Shown: positions 1 to 7,070 of the stretch, one piece after another
Numbering within the stretch: the first letter of the stretch is position 1
Layout of the letters: every line of letters starts with the position of its first letter
IMG/VR virus record: IMGVR_UViG_3300035659_000010
Coordinates: 1-63,190 of that record
Source: a virus
Length of the DNA: 63,190 nucleotides
Direction: 5' to 3' (one strand)
The notes under the pieces: generated by a model
What the model was told of the DNA's origin: nothing
What the model saw: only the letters and a program-made list of their open reading frames with translations
Database searches by the model: none
Translations under genes and position numbers: made by a program

Positions 1-115
1 CCAGCGTCTCCTCGTCCAGCGGATCGCGGAGCCAGTAGACGAGGTTCTGCACCGTGCCGTTCTCCGTATCCAGGTAGCTCGCCCCTGAATTATCCGACTG
101 AGTGCCTTGCTTCAT
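1..115 (-). CDS. 5' end of unknown gene, cut by the left window edge
   Basis: Only the first 38 codons lie in the window; they read leftward from the ATG at 115-113 and begin MKQGTQSDNSG. An AGGAG Shine-Dalgarno sits six bases before the ATG. The start codon overlaps the stop of the previous leftward gene as ATGA, so translation is probably coupled and this is the last visible member of the leftward operon. No family can be recognised from the visible part, which is polar and turns acidic (LRDPLDEETL) at the edge. Confidence 0.6.
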   Translation of the reverse strand, partial: MKQGTQSDNSGASYLDTENGTVQNLVYWLRDPLDEETL

Positions 116-312
116 CGTGTGCTCCTGACTCTGAGTGTGCTCCTGACTCTGACACCTAGCCACGAGCGACAACGGCAACGCCAGCACCAGAGCGCAGACG
201 GTCCTTTGTCGCATCGCATGGGCCGCGAGCACGCCATGCACGGCTCGACCCAAGGTGGCTCGGGCGGCGTGATAGTCACCGGCTCCGTAATCTGTTCCGC
301 GTCGGGCTTCAT
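112..312 (-). CDS. small cysteine-rich protein, unknown function
   Basis: 66 residues. Six cysteines at about 25, 28, 34, 43, 46 and 48 form two CxxC pairs, a pattern that usually binds zinc, preceded by an acidic, proline-rich N-terminal third. The chosen start (MKPDAEQ) has a purine-rich GTAGG upstream; an ATG three codons earlier is the alternative. The stop overlaps the next start as ATGA. The last twelve residues are a duplicated six-residue unit (RVRSTL/RVRSTR) produced by the 18-bp tandem repeat at 117-152. The reading frame and coupling look real, but no known family is recognised. Confidence 0.5.
   Translation of the reverse strand: MKPDAEQITEPVTITPPEPPWVEPCMACSRPMRCDKGPSALWCWRCRCRSWLGVRVRSTLRVRSTR
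117..152. repeat. 18-bp tandem duplication covering a ribosome binding site
   Basis: Two perfect copies of GTGTGCTCCTGACTCTGA lie head to tail. Read leftward each copy contains AGGAG, so the Shine-Dalgarno of the gene starting at 115 is present twice. The duplication is in frame inside the 3' end of the overlapping upstream gene and adds six codons to it. Confidence 0.85.
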
Positions 313-395
313 TCCAGCCACCTACGCCTTTCCGCACGCGAAGCCAAAGAACCAGCAGAGGAGAAGACAACCAGCGACGACCAGCGACTCTCGGT

Positions 396-773
396 TCATC
401 GTCCGCTGCGCTCCTTCTCCAGCATCACCTGCGCGGCCATGAGCACGTCATTCCTCTCGAACCCCTCGTCCGGGATCTCGCGAAGGATGGTCGCGACGCG
501 ATCGGCGAACCCAGGCACCTGCGCCTTGCGAGCGAGCTTTGCCCGAAGCACGGCGAGCGCTTCACTCAGCACATAATGGGACTCGCGGTCGTTGTTGACC
601 TGTAGCGTCCAGATCGGTTCGTTGGTCCAGTTTGATGCGAGGCCGTACCTCTCGCCGTGACGCTCACCGCTCCGGAACTCCAAGCGGACCTCGACGAGCT
701 TGGCGGCTGGAAACTCGCGATTGAGCAGCGCGAGGGCATTGTGCAGCATCTGCGGGACGGATTCGTCGCTCAC
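396..773 (-). CDS. unknown operon protein, 125 aa
   Basis: Starts at GTG 773-771, which overlaps the stop of the upstream leftward gene as GTGA. The protein is soluble-looking and mixed alpha/beta: a helical N-terminus, a central strand-rich part around NEPIWTLQV, and a helical C-terminal half ending in EKERSGR. No signal peptide, membrane segment or catalytic motif is visible. Tight coupling to the 285-residue protein upstream suggests the two act together. I do not recognise the family. Confidence 0.75.
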   Translation of the reverse strand: MSDESVPQMLHNALALLNREFPAAKLVEVRLEFRSGERHGERYGLASNWTNEPIWTLQVNNDRESHYVLSEALAVLRAKLARKAQVPGFADRVATILREIPDEGFERNDVLMAAQVMLEKERSGR

Positions 774-1627
774 CGGTGCAGCACCCCGTCTCGGTCCGGC
801 ATGGACCGAACGAACCCTTCGAGCCCCGGCAGGGACACATGCAGGTAGAGCCCGAGAAGCTCCTCGGCCGCGGGGACCTCCCAGTCATGTACGCAGAGCG
901 CCTGCCGCTCGTCCATGTCGTAGAGCGAGCGGAAGCTCGCCTGCTCGAAGGCGTGCTTCGAGTTCCGCGACGTGAGCAGGTACCTGTGGCCTGTGTCCGC
1001 GCCGACGGCCACGAACTGCTGTCGCCGGTTGAAGTCCTCGATCTGCTCCGGCGTCAGAAACGCCTTGAGGACACGTGTCGCGCGGATCTCGACGTCGTCG
1101 AACTCCGGCACCGGGCACCCGAGCGCCGGCTGCGCCACCGTGGCCGCCACCGCGGGCTTGTCCTCCTTCTTGGGCTTCGGCTTCTCCTCCTTCTCGACGG
1201 GCGGCGTCGGCTGGGCCTCGACTGCCATCGCCGGCACTTCTTCCCCGGAGCCGTCGATGACCTGAAGCGTCGCCTCGGAAAGCTCTTCGAGCCGCCCGCT
1301 CGCGAAGCGCACCACCGACACCTGCTTCCGATGCGGCTTCAGCTTCTTCTGCAGGAAGTCCTGCACCTGCGAGATCGGCGCGTCGAGTGCGACCGTCTGT
1401 TCCCGCAGCGAGTCGAGATGGATCTCACGCAGCGCCGTCTCCGATGTCCACGCCTTCTTGAAGGCCCCCGGCTTCACCGCCCGCGCGAAGAGCGCCTTCA
1501 CGGCCTCCTTCTCCGTCGGGGAGAGCCCGACGAGCGTGAGGCGCGTCGACTTGTCCGTGATCTTCTCCAGCTTGATGTCCCCGTAGACCGAGGGCAGGTA
1601 CCACGTGAAGTTCTGGGGCATGTGCAT
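770..1627 (-). CDS. unknown two-domain protein, 285 aa
   Basis: An N-terminal alpha/beta domain (about 1-130) is joined by a charged Pro/Glu/Lys linker (about 137-170) to a C-terminal domain (about 178-280). The C-terminal domain contains FLTPEQIEDFNRRQQFVAVG followed by TGHRYLLTSRN, a pattern I associate with uncharacterised phage proteins but cannot name. The start at 1627 has AGGAG seven bases upstream; an ATG two codons later is the alternative. Its first 200 bases overlap the preceding leftward gene in another frame. Confidence 0.8.
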   Translation of the reverse strand: MHMPQNFTWYLPSVYGDIKLEKITDKSTRLTLVGLSPTEKEAVKALFARAVKPGAFKKAWTSETALREIHLDSLREQTVALDAPISQVQDFLQKKLKPHRKQVSVVRFASGRLEELSEATLQVIDGSGEEVPAMAVEAQPTPPVEKEEKPKPKKEDKPAVAATVAQPALGCPVPEFDDVEIRATRVLKAFLTPEQIEDFNRRQQFVAVGADTGHRYLLTSRNSKHAFEQASFRSLYDMDERQALCVHDWEVPAAEELLGLYLHVSLPGLEGFVRSMPDRDGVLHR

Positions 1628-2108
1628 GGGGCTTCTCCTGTTCTTCTTCCTGGCTCACCAGATCCGTGAGCGCGTTGATCCGTTTCGTGAGTTTTGCCAC
1701 AGCGTCGGCGTCTGGCTGCTGATCGATCTGCAGCATGCGCCTGGCCGTGAGTAGCTCGTTCAGTTCCCGAGCCATCGACTCCCGCTTCTTCGCTTCGTTG
1801 TTGCTATGGAGGCCGCCCATCGCGGGGCCGATCATCGCGAGCATCTCGCGGGCCATCTGCTGCTGATCGCCGCCGTGCATGGCTCCGCCGCCCCTGATGA
1901 TGCCGTGGTCGACGACGTTTATGCCGTACGCATCCTGCTCGTGCTCGTCCATGTCCTCGGGGCGCGGGTTTATCTCGATCTGGAGCTTCTGCGCGAGCAC
2001 AGCTAGCCGGTTCACGCACGCGAACCTCCCGCGCATGTCGCCGTCGAGTTCACTCCGCATGAGTTCCGAGAGAGCGTCGATCGCTGCCTGGTGCTTGTCC
2101 TTGTTCAT
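1425..2108 (-). CDS. unknown helical protein with a long out-of-frame 3' overlap
   Basis: 227 residues from the ATG at 2108-2106, which has GGAG upstream and overlaps the preceding stop as ATGA. Residues 1-160 look natural: Met-, Glu- and Lys-rich helices, with a helical hairpin around residues 100-155. From about residue 160 the frame lies over the next gene, and the composition changes to the Gly/His/Arg-rich type typical of a shadow frame. Either the open tail is translated, giving an unusual 200-base overlap, or a frameshift or sequencing indel near 1640 hides the true end. Function unknown. Confidence 0.65.
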   Translation of the reverse strand: MNKDKHQAAIDALSELMRSELDGDMRGRFACVNRLAVLAQKLQIEINPRPEDMDEHEQDAYGINVVDHGIIRGGGAMHGGDQQQMAREMLAMIGPAMGGLHSNNEAKKRESMARELNELLTARRMLQIDQQPDADAVAKLTKRINALTDLVSQEEEQEKPHAHAPELHVVPALGLRGHQAGEDHGQVDAPHARRALPDGEGGREGALRAGGEAGGLQEGVDIGDGAA

Positions 2109-2275
2109 CTGTCTCCTTCGAGAGCCTCCGTAATGACCGCCATCAGCGCCACGAGCCCGATGGCGTTGAGGCACTGCTTCAATTCGTACGGTATGTGTCC
2201 CAGTGGCTGCGGTGCCGGATGCCAGCGCCAGATCCCCCGCCAGTCCCGTGCGCGCACACCGAGCATGCGAGCCAT
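2105..2275 (-). CDS. small protein with a hydrophobic C-terminal helix, 56 aa
   Basis: The ATG at 2275-2273 shares its A with the preceding TGA (TGATG), and its own stop overlaps the next start as ATGA, so it sits in an unbroken coupled chain. The protein is Trp- and Arg-rich at the N-terminus (RDWRGIWRW) and has one hydrophobic stretch (CLNAIGLVALMAVI). It could be a small membrane or membrane-edge protein. No family recognised. Confidence 0.6.
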   Translation of the reverse strand: MARMLGVRARDWRGIWRWHPAPQPLGHIPYELKQCLNAIGLVALMAVITEALEGDR

Positions 2276-2793
2276 CAGTACGGCCCCTCCACGAGTTCTT
2301 CGCCGACGATCATCGCGCTGAACCGCACTGTCCTGCCTGGTGCCAGATTCGCGGCGTTCCGCAGCGTCACCTGCAGGTGCAGCTGATCTCTGGGTTTCAT
2401 CGTGAACCCCGGCAGACGCACCCGCTCCAGCTGCGACTCGCGCTCCAGCCGGTCCCATTCGCTCACGAGGTACAGGTCTCCGTCGACCTCGTCGAGCAGC
2501 CGGTAAGCGCGGTTCAAATCGAGCGAGTTGACGACGAAGCCCGACGTCGAGATCAGGAAATACTTCGGACGGAATTGTCGGTACGCCTCAAGACGCCATG
2601 AGGTGCGCTCTTTACCGACGTCGAGCGCACAAACGTACGTCGCCCATTGGAGGCGCGGCGACGGGCGCGGGCGCGAGCGCGCGAGCCCGGACGCAGCCTC
2701 TACCTCGTCGAGCATGGCGTCGAAGTCCTCCTGTTCACCGAAGAACTCCTTCCCAGTCGCAGACAGGAGTATCCGCTTCTGCTCCCTCGTCAC
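2275..2793 (-). CDS. unknown protein, 172 aa
   Basis: The GTG at 2793 is chosen because it overlaps the previous stop as GTGA, the usual junction in this operon; an ATG sixteen codons further upstream (2841) is possible but would overlap the neighbour by 52 bases. The N-terminal third is helical and charged; from about residue 55 it alternates short strands (TYVCALDVG, KYFLISTSGFVV, DLYLVSEW), as in a compact beta-rich domain. No catalytic motif or membrane segment is seen. Confidence 0.75.
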   Translation of the reverse strand: MTREQKRILLSATGKEFFGEQEDFDAMLDEVEAASGLARSRPRPSPRLQWATYVCALDVGKERTSWRLEAYRQFRPKYFLISTSGFVVNSLDLNRAYRLLDEVDGDLYLVSEWDRLERESQLERVRLPGFTMKPRDQLHLQVTLRNAANLAPGRTVRFSAMIVGEELVEGPY

Positions 2794-3740
2794 AGCGTCA
2801 CTCCCAGCAGGCTCGTCAGGTTCTTCGCCGCCATCCAGCATCGTTCGCGGAACATGTCGTCGTAGCCGGGCTCGTTCACTTCAACGGCGATAGCACGCAG
2901 GACGGCCGCCGCCGAGAAGTCCTCGTCCCCGTGCGCCCCGGCCCGCGCAGCGCTCACGAGGCGCTCCGTCTGCTCCTCGTCCTCCAGCACCAGCACAAGC
3001 GTGAGCGCCCAGAGCATCTGCTGCTCGTGCGTGTACTGCCACCAGTCGCGCGGACCCTGACGCGGCCACTTGATCGCCGCCTTCGTCACGTCCGTCAGGA
3101 GTGCCGGCATCACCTCCTCGGCGAACGCCTGCTGTGCCCTGTCCATCGCTTCGTCTCGCAGAAGCTCCGAACAGCACGAGACCCAGACCTTCGCCCGCTT
3201 CTTCTGCGCGGTCGTCCAGGTCATCCCGTCGGAGCCCATCATCACGAGGGCGCGCATCTGGTCCTCGGCCAGTGCGTACTTCCCGAGCGCACAGAGCGCG
3301 ATGCCGCTCGGGCTCTTCCCCGAGAGCTTCGTGTACATGCCCGTCTCGTGGATCACTGGGGCCATGATCTCGACGTAACGCGCCGGGTTCGACAAGAGAC
3401 ACGAGTGGAGCAGCAGCTGCGCGTAGCCCGAGCGCATCGTGACACCGAGACCGCCGAGACCGAGCACGCCCCGGCCGTAACAGTGCGCCTGGTCGACGTT
3501 CCCCCCGGCACATGCGCACGCCACGGAGTAGACGGCCTCCCAGAACGTCGGCTTGCCCACGAGCTTCGGCTTCCGAGCGCCGACGGCGTACCAGCCCGAG
3601 TACGAGCCGTACTTCGCCCAGCGCACCCACGGGCGTCCGTCCTCCGTGCGCGCCGGAGCGTCTGCCGGCGTCGCGACGTCGAGGAGCGACTCGAAGTCCG
3701 GACGCACCGAGACACGGAGAGGGGAGGACTTGTGGAGCAT
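2790..3740 (-). CDS. first gene of the leftward operon, unknown, 316 aa
   Basis: Starts at ATG 3740-3738 (MLHKSSPLRV), about 70 bases downstream of the predicted leftward transcription start. No good Shine-Dalgarno is seen. The leader folds into a 14-bp hairpin (3751-3807) that could control translation. The protein has an aromatic, Gly-rich N-terminal third (WAKYGSYSGWYAVG, GRGVLGLGGLG) and a helical remainder with several cysteines. The central part loosely recalls muramidase-like phage proteins in layout, but no catalytic residues can be assigned, so function is left open. Confidence 0.7.
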   Translation of the reverse strand: MLHKSSPLRVSVRPDFESLLDVATPADAPARTEDGRPWVRWAKYGSYSGWYAVGARKPKLVGKPTFWEAVYSVACACAGGNVDQAHCYGRGVLGLGGLGVTMRSGYAQLLLHSCLLSNPARYVEIMAPVIHETGMYTKLSGKSPSGIALCALGKYALAEDQMRALVMMGSDGMTWTTAQKKRAKVWVSCCSELLRDEAMDRAQQAFAEEVMPALLTDVTKAAIKWPRQGPRDWWQYTHEQQMLWALTLVLVLEDEEQTERLVSAARAGAHGDEDFSAAAVLRAIAVEVNEPGYDDMFRERCWMAAKNLTSLLGVTL

Positions 3741-3750
3741 GTGCCTGAGC

Positions 3751-3807
3751 GAGCATGCCGCTAGGGGCTTATGTTGCTGGAGGCAACCACCCGCTAGCGG
3801 CATGCTC
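3751..3807 (-). promoter_or_regulatory. long hairpin in the leader of the leftward operon
   Basis: GAGCATGCCGCTAG at 3751-3764 is the exact reverse complement of CTAGCGGCATGCTC at 3794-3807. Inside the loop GTTGC/GCAAC (3773-3777 and 3783-3787) can form a second stem. The structure lies between the promoter at 3817-3845 and the first start codon at 3740, so it is transcribed. There is no U-run, so it may be an attenuator-like or translational control element rather than a simple terminator. Confidence 0.6.
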
Positions 3808-3816
3808 TGGCTAGCA

Positions 3817-3845
3817 CTGATAGCCAAGCTAGCCACCGGTGTCAA
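3817..3845 (-). promoter_or_regulatory. leftward promoter with GGCTAGC boxes
   Basis: On the minus strand TTGACA (3845-3840) is followed by a 17-base spacer and TATCAG (3822-3817), a near-consensus vegetative promoter. A GCTAGC box lies inside the spacer (3827-3834) and another directly after the -10 (3809-3816). The stretch GGCTATCAGTGCTAGCC is shared exactly with the promoter at 58869-58897. Boxes at these two positions would let one repressor block polymerase. Confidence 0.75.
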
Positions 3846-3882
3846 GGATGACGAGGGCGGACATTCTGTGTCCTGGCGCTGC

Positions 3883-3911
3883 TTGACGGCCGGCTAGCCA
3901 GGGAGCAAGGT
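3883..3911 (+). promoter_or_regulatory. possible rightward early promoter with GGCTAGCC box
   Basis: TTGACG (3883-3888) is followed by 17 bases and CAAGGT (3906-3911), a weak -10. The spacer contains a perfect GGCTAGCC palindrome (3892-3899). It faces away from the leftward promoter and would transcribe the recombination and replication operon. The -10 is poor, so the exact start is uncertain, but the shared box makes common control with the leftward promoter likely. Confidence 0.5.
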
Positions 3912-3938
3912 GTGTTCCTCGGCACGACAGAAAAGTGC

Positions 3939-3964
3939 GGGCCGCCCCGAGCATGAGGCGGCCC
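3939..3964 (+). other. 8-bp stem-loop in the leader of the recombination operon
   Basis: GGGCCGCC (3939-3946) pairs perfectly with GGCGGCCC (3957-3964) across a ten-base loop. A smaller GTGT/ACAC hairpin follows at 3967-3977. Both lie between the rightward promoter and the GTG at 4002. No U-run follows. Confidence 0.5.
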
Positions 3965-4001
3965 ACGTGTCTGACACAGCACAGAGAAGGAGGACTCAGA
4001 C

Positions 4002-4970
4002 GTGGCAAGAATAGCGCAGAGGCGAAAAGCTGGCAACCATGGCCGTAGCACGGCCCGACCGTTCGTCACGCTCGCGGACTCGGAGAAGGATCGCGCCGGT
4101 TGGCTCAAGGCGCGGGATGAGGGGATCGGCGCGAGCGAAGCTGCGATCATCTTCGGCGTGAATCCGTGGGAGAGCCCGTTCTCGCTCTACCAGAAGAAGC
4201 GTGGCGAGGTCGGGGCACAGCCCGACAACCCAGCGATGTCGTGGGGTCGCAAACTGGAGCACATCGTCGGCGAGACGTTCGCCGAGGAGACGGGGCGCGA
4301 CGTCTGGAAGCACCCGCTCGGCGCGCATCTGCTCCGCTCGCGTGCGTTCCCCTGGCTCCTGGCGACGCCGGACTACGAGCAGCGAAACCCGCGCCTACAG
4401 ACGGATGGGCTGCTTGAGTGCAAGACCACCGGAAGTCGCTACGAAGCCGACTGGTCCGAGGAGGCTCCGCTCTACTACCAGATCCAGGTGCAGCAGCAGC
4501 TTTTGGTTTCTGGGCGTCTGTACGCTTCGATCGCGTGTCTGATCGGCGGACAGAAGTTCATCTACACGCACGTCGTGAGGAACGACAAGTTCCTGAAGAC
4601 GCTGGTCACGAAGACCCAGAAGTTCTGGCAGATGGTGCAGGACGGCACCCCGCCGCCCATCGACGCGAGCGAAGCAACGATCTCGACGCTGAAGAAGATG
4701 CGCGAGGACGGGCGCGTCATCACGTTGCCGAAAGACGTGCTGAAGTGGCACGATCAGATGCTCCTGGCTGCCGAGCATCGGAAAGCTGCCGAGGCTGACG
4801 AGAAGGAGGCGAAGCACGAGATCAGCGCGCTCATGGGGCTTGCGAAGCGCGGGCTGCTCCCGGAGGGGCGAGGCATCTACAAGTTCGAGACGCGCGCTGC
4901 GTACGACGTTAAGGCGCACACAGTCTCTGCATCACGGCAGTTGAAGTTCAGCAACCGCATCGACGTCTGA
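4002..4970 (+). CDS. YqaJ-family phage exonuclease
   Basis: 322 residues, GTG start with AGGAGG upstream. This is the lambda-exonuclease-like PD-(D/E)xK nuclease that resects double-stranded ends to feed a single-strand annealing protein. Visible motifs: GASEAAIIFG at about 43-52, the acidic residue in WGRKLE (about E86), ATPDYE (D124), the catalytic ECKTT (E139, K141), and the YYQIQVQQQL helix (about 159-168). Next to recT this gives a complete two-component recombination system. The lambda/YqaJ fold assignment is firm; in vivo substrate is inferred from family knowledge. Confidence 0.93.
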   Translation: MARIAQRRKAGNHGRSTARPFVTLADSEKDRAGWLKARDEGIGASEAAIIFGVNPWESPFSLYQKKRGEVGAQPDNPAMSWGRKLEHIVGETFAEETGRDVWKHPLGAHLLRSRAFPWLLATPDYEQRNPRLQTDGLLECKTTGSRYEADWSEEAPLYYQIQVQQQLLVSGRLYASIACLIGGQKFIYTHVVRNDKFLKTLVTKTQKFWQMVQDGTPPPIDASEATISTLKKMREDGRVITLPKDVLKWHDQMLLAAEHRKAAEADEKEAKHEISALMGLAKRGLLPEGRGIYKFETRAAYDVKAHTVSASRQLKFSNRIDV

Positions 4971-4993
4971 GTCACAAGAAGGAGAACCAGAGC

Positions 4994-5992
4994 ATGACCG
5001 AGATTGTTTCCCCCAAGCAGAAGATGGCGAACTTGCGTTCGCTGCTGATGAACGAGAAAGTTCAGGCACAGATCATGTCCGCGCTTCCGCGGCACATCGA
5101 CGGCAAGCGCCTGTTCCGTGTGTACCTCACGGCGGTGCAGACCACGCCCCGCATCCTGGAGTGCGACACGGTGAGCGTGATCGGTGCGGTTATCCAAGCG
5201 GCACAGGTCGGGCTCTCGCTCGACTCGGTGTTCGGCGAGGGGTTCCTGATCCCGCGCTACAACAAGAACACCGGCGGCTTCGTCGCGCAGTTCCAGACCG
5301 GGTACAAGGGCCTGCGCAAACTCGCGTTCACGTCGGACAAGGGGATCCGGGACATCTACGCCCGCGTCGTCTACGAGAACGACACGTTCGAGTACGCCTA
5401 CGAGCCCGCCACGCTCAGGCACACGCCCGCGGACGCAGACACGCGCGGCCCTCTGAAGTACGCCTACGCGAAGGTGATCTGGAAGGAGGACAACTACGAC
5501 CGCTTCATCGTCGTCGGCACGCCGGAGATCAACAAAGCGAAGTCCGCGAGTGACTCCGCCAAGAAGGGCTTCGGTCCCTGGATCGACAACACCGAGGCCA
5601 TGTGGGCGAAAACGGCGCTCCGTCGGCTCTGCGACACGCTCACCTTGAGCGCGGATTCGGATCTGGCCCGCGCGATGGTCTCGGAGGACTCGGAGGAAGC
5701 AGGGAGACATGCCGTGGCGGGGCTCGACCTCGACTTGTCGTCCCTATCGGCAGCGCCTGCTGCGCCGCAACTGCAGGAGCCGACTACGAGCGCGCTCGAT
5801 CAGCTGGCGGAACAGTCCGGTGGGCAGACACCTGCGCCTGTTCAGCAGCGACGGCGGCGTGCGGCTCCGCAGGAAGCCCCGCCGGTTGCGACGCAGCCCG
5901 CTGCCGCGCAGGCAGCACCCACGCAAGCGGAGAGAGACGACGAGCGCATCGTCGGGAACATCGACCGGCGCACTGGTGAAGTGATCGAGTGA
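4994..5992 (+). CDS. recT: RecT-family single-strand annealing protein
   Basis: 332 residues; ATG with AAGGAG upstream, 23 bases after the exonuclease gene. RecT/Bet-type proteins coat resected single strands and anneal them to homologous DNA, for instance at replication forks. The conserved core is clear: NLRSLL near the N-terminus, QAAQVGLSLDSVFGEGFLIP (about 68-87), QFQTGYKGLRKLA, and the GPW..N.EAMWAKTALRRL segment. The C-terminal 90 residues are Ala/Pro/Gln-rich and ends in IDRRTGEVIE, a tail often used for partner contacts. Pairs with the YqaJ exonuclease directly upstream. Confidence 0.95.
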   Translation: MTEIVSPKQKMANLRSLLMNEKVQAQIMSALPRHIDGKRLFRVYLTAVQTTPRILECDTVSVIGAVIQAAQVGLSLDSVFGEGFLIPRYNKNTGGFVAQFQTGYKGLRKLAFTSDKGIRDIYARVVYENDTFEYAYEPATLRHTPADADTRGPLKYAYAKVIWKEDNYDRFIVVGTPEINKAKSASDSAKKGFGPWIDNTEAMWAKTALRRLCDTLTLSADSDLARAMVSEDSEEAGRHAVAGLDLDLSSLSAAPAAPQLQEPTTSALDQLAEQSGGQTPAPVQQRRRRAAPQEAPPVATQPAAAQAAPTQAERDDERIVGNIDRRTGEVIE

Positions 5993-6747
5993 CCCAACGC
6001 CTCAAGGTGCGGCTGACGCCCGACCAGATCGCTTACGCGACTCGCATCGGGCGTCAGCGGCACGCTGAGCACGGAATCGACCCGCGCGTGGACACATCCC
6101 GCGACGGAGTTGATCTGCACATCCAGGGCGCGTGCGCGGAGATGGCCGTCTCTGTCGCGTTGAAGCGCCCGTGGGACGGAGCGTTCCAGAAACTCGCCGA
6201 GTGGCGCGTGTGGCGGAAGATCGGTCACGACGTCGGTGGCCTGCAGGTGCGCTGTACGAGCTACACGACGGGCGGGCTCTGCGTGCACAAGATGGACCCG
6301 GACACCCACCCGTTCGTGCTCGTGCTCGACCGCGACGCGCCCGAGTACGTGCTCGCCGGATGGATCATGGGTATGGACGCGAAGAAGGACATGTACTGGG
6401 ACGAGACGCTGATGAGTAAGCGTCCCTGCTACCTCGTGCCGCAGATCGATCTCCGGTCATGTGCCGAGCTTGCTCGCGAGCCCGAGCGCGCCAGTGGCGG
6501 CGCGTACCGACGCGACCCGGCGCCCGACTTCGCTGGACACGGCAAGTGGCCGCAGATGCGGTACGCCGACGACGGAGGGCACCCCTCGAAGTACGGGAAC
6601 ATCATCACGTCGAAATTTTCGTTACCCTGCTGCCGGTGCCAGACCATCATCGAGGCCGGTCAGCCTCTCGGGGGGAACCTCGTGACGGGGACCATCCACG
6701 GCGATCCAGCGATGTGCAAGATGAAGAAGAGGAGGGCTTCCCAGTGA
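5989..6747 (+). CDS. possible nuclease-fold protein, function unproven
   Basis: 252 residues from GTG 5989, which overlaps the recT stop as GTGA. The middle region reads GACAEMAVSVAL, then DVGGLQVR and FVLVLD, then a late CYLVPQIDLR. An early acidic residue followed by an xQVR strand recalls PD-(D/E)xK-type folds found beside recT in other phages, but I cannot assign the full active site. The C-terminal 45 residues carry a CCRC pair and a later C, a possible zinc knuckle. Position suggests a role in DNA processing; treat the nuclease idea as a hypothesis. Confidence 0.7.
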   Translation: MTQRLKVRLTPDQIAYATRIGRQRHAEHGIDPRVDTSRDGVDLHIQGACAEMAVSVALKRPWDGAFQKLAEWRVWRKIGHDVGGLQVRCTSYTTGGLCVHKMDPDTHPFVLVLDRDAPEYVLAGWIMGMDAKKDMYWDETLMSKRPCYLVPQIDLRSCAELAREPERASGGAYRRDPAPDFAGHGKWPQMRYADDGGHPSKYGNIITSKFSLPCCRCQTIIEAGQPLGGNLVTGTIHGDPAMCKMKKRRASQ

Positions 6748-6795
6748 GATCGTTCACGAAGCCGTCCGTGACTCGAAGCCAGATCAGATTGATAC

Positions 6796-6824
6796 TTGAC
6801 AGGCTAATATCAGCCCTGTAACGA
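6796..6824 (+). promoter_or_regulatory. promoter and candidate operator of the repressor gene
   Basis: TTGACA (6796-6801), 17 bases, TAACGA (6819-6824), then ten bases to the ATG at 6835; the same -10 to ATG distance is seen at the 58869 promoter. The spacer holds GGCTAATATCAGCC (6802-6815), a near-palindrome that shares the GGCT...AGCC ends of the GGCTAGCC boxes elsewhere. No Shine-Dalgarno follows, so the mRNA has little or no leader. The layout fits autoregulation. Confidence 0.6.
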
Positions 6825-6834
6825 AACAAGTCCG

Positions 6835-7023
6835 ATGAGCGACGAGAACACCGAGGACGAAACCCCGATTCCGAAGCATCTGGTCGTGCAACTGGACAAG
6901 GAGGACCGGGCGCTCCTGGAGCGGCTTTCGGCCATGGAAAAGCTCACAAGGAGCGACATCGTGCGCCGCGCTCTGCGCCGGTACGCAAAGGATCTGGGGC
7001 TCACAACCACACCTGCGGTCTAG
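6835..7023 (+). CDS. ribbon-helix-helix DNA-binding regulator
   Basis: 62 residues, the normal size for an Arc/CopG-type repressor. The strand HLVVQL (about 15-20) is followed by a first helix with DRALLERL and a second helix RSDIVRRALRRYAKDL, the classic order. Such proteins dimerise and read short palindromes with the paired strand. It has its own promoter with a palindromic spacer and lies between the recombination and replication genes. It is the only obvious transcription factor in the window, which makes it the best candidate for reading the GGCTAGCC boxes; binding itself is inference. Confidence 0.85.
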   Translation: MSDENTEDETPIPKHLVVQLDKEDRALLERLSAMEKLTRSDIVRRALRRYAKDLGLTTTPAV

Positions 7024-7031
7024 GGGGACAC

Positions 7032-7070
7032 GTGACGGAACAGCAAGTTCCACGGGATCGGTGCCTCTGA
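7032..7070 (+). CDS. 12-residue leader peptide coupled to the initiator
   Basis: GTG at 7032 has AGGGGG four bases upstream, the best ribosome site in the region, and encodes MTEQQVPRDRCL before stopping at 7068-7070. That TGA overlaps the ATG of the replication initiator as TGATG. The initiator itself lacks a good Shine-Dalgarno, so ribosomes probably reach it by translating this short frame first. It may be only a coupling device rather than a functional peptide. Confidence 0.45.
   Translation: MTEQQVPRDRCL

Noticed and set aside
5989-6747. Firm assignment as Cas4-like or restriction nuclease
   Set aside because: Only a partial acidic/QVR pattern is visible and no full catalytic set; kept as a hypothesis.
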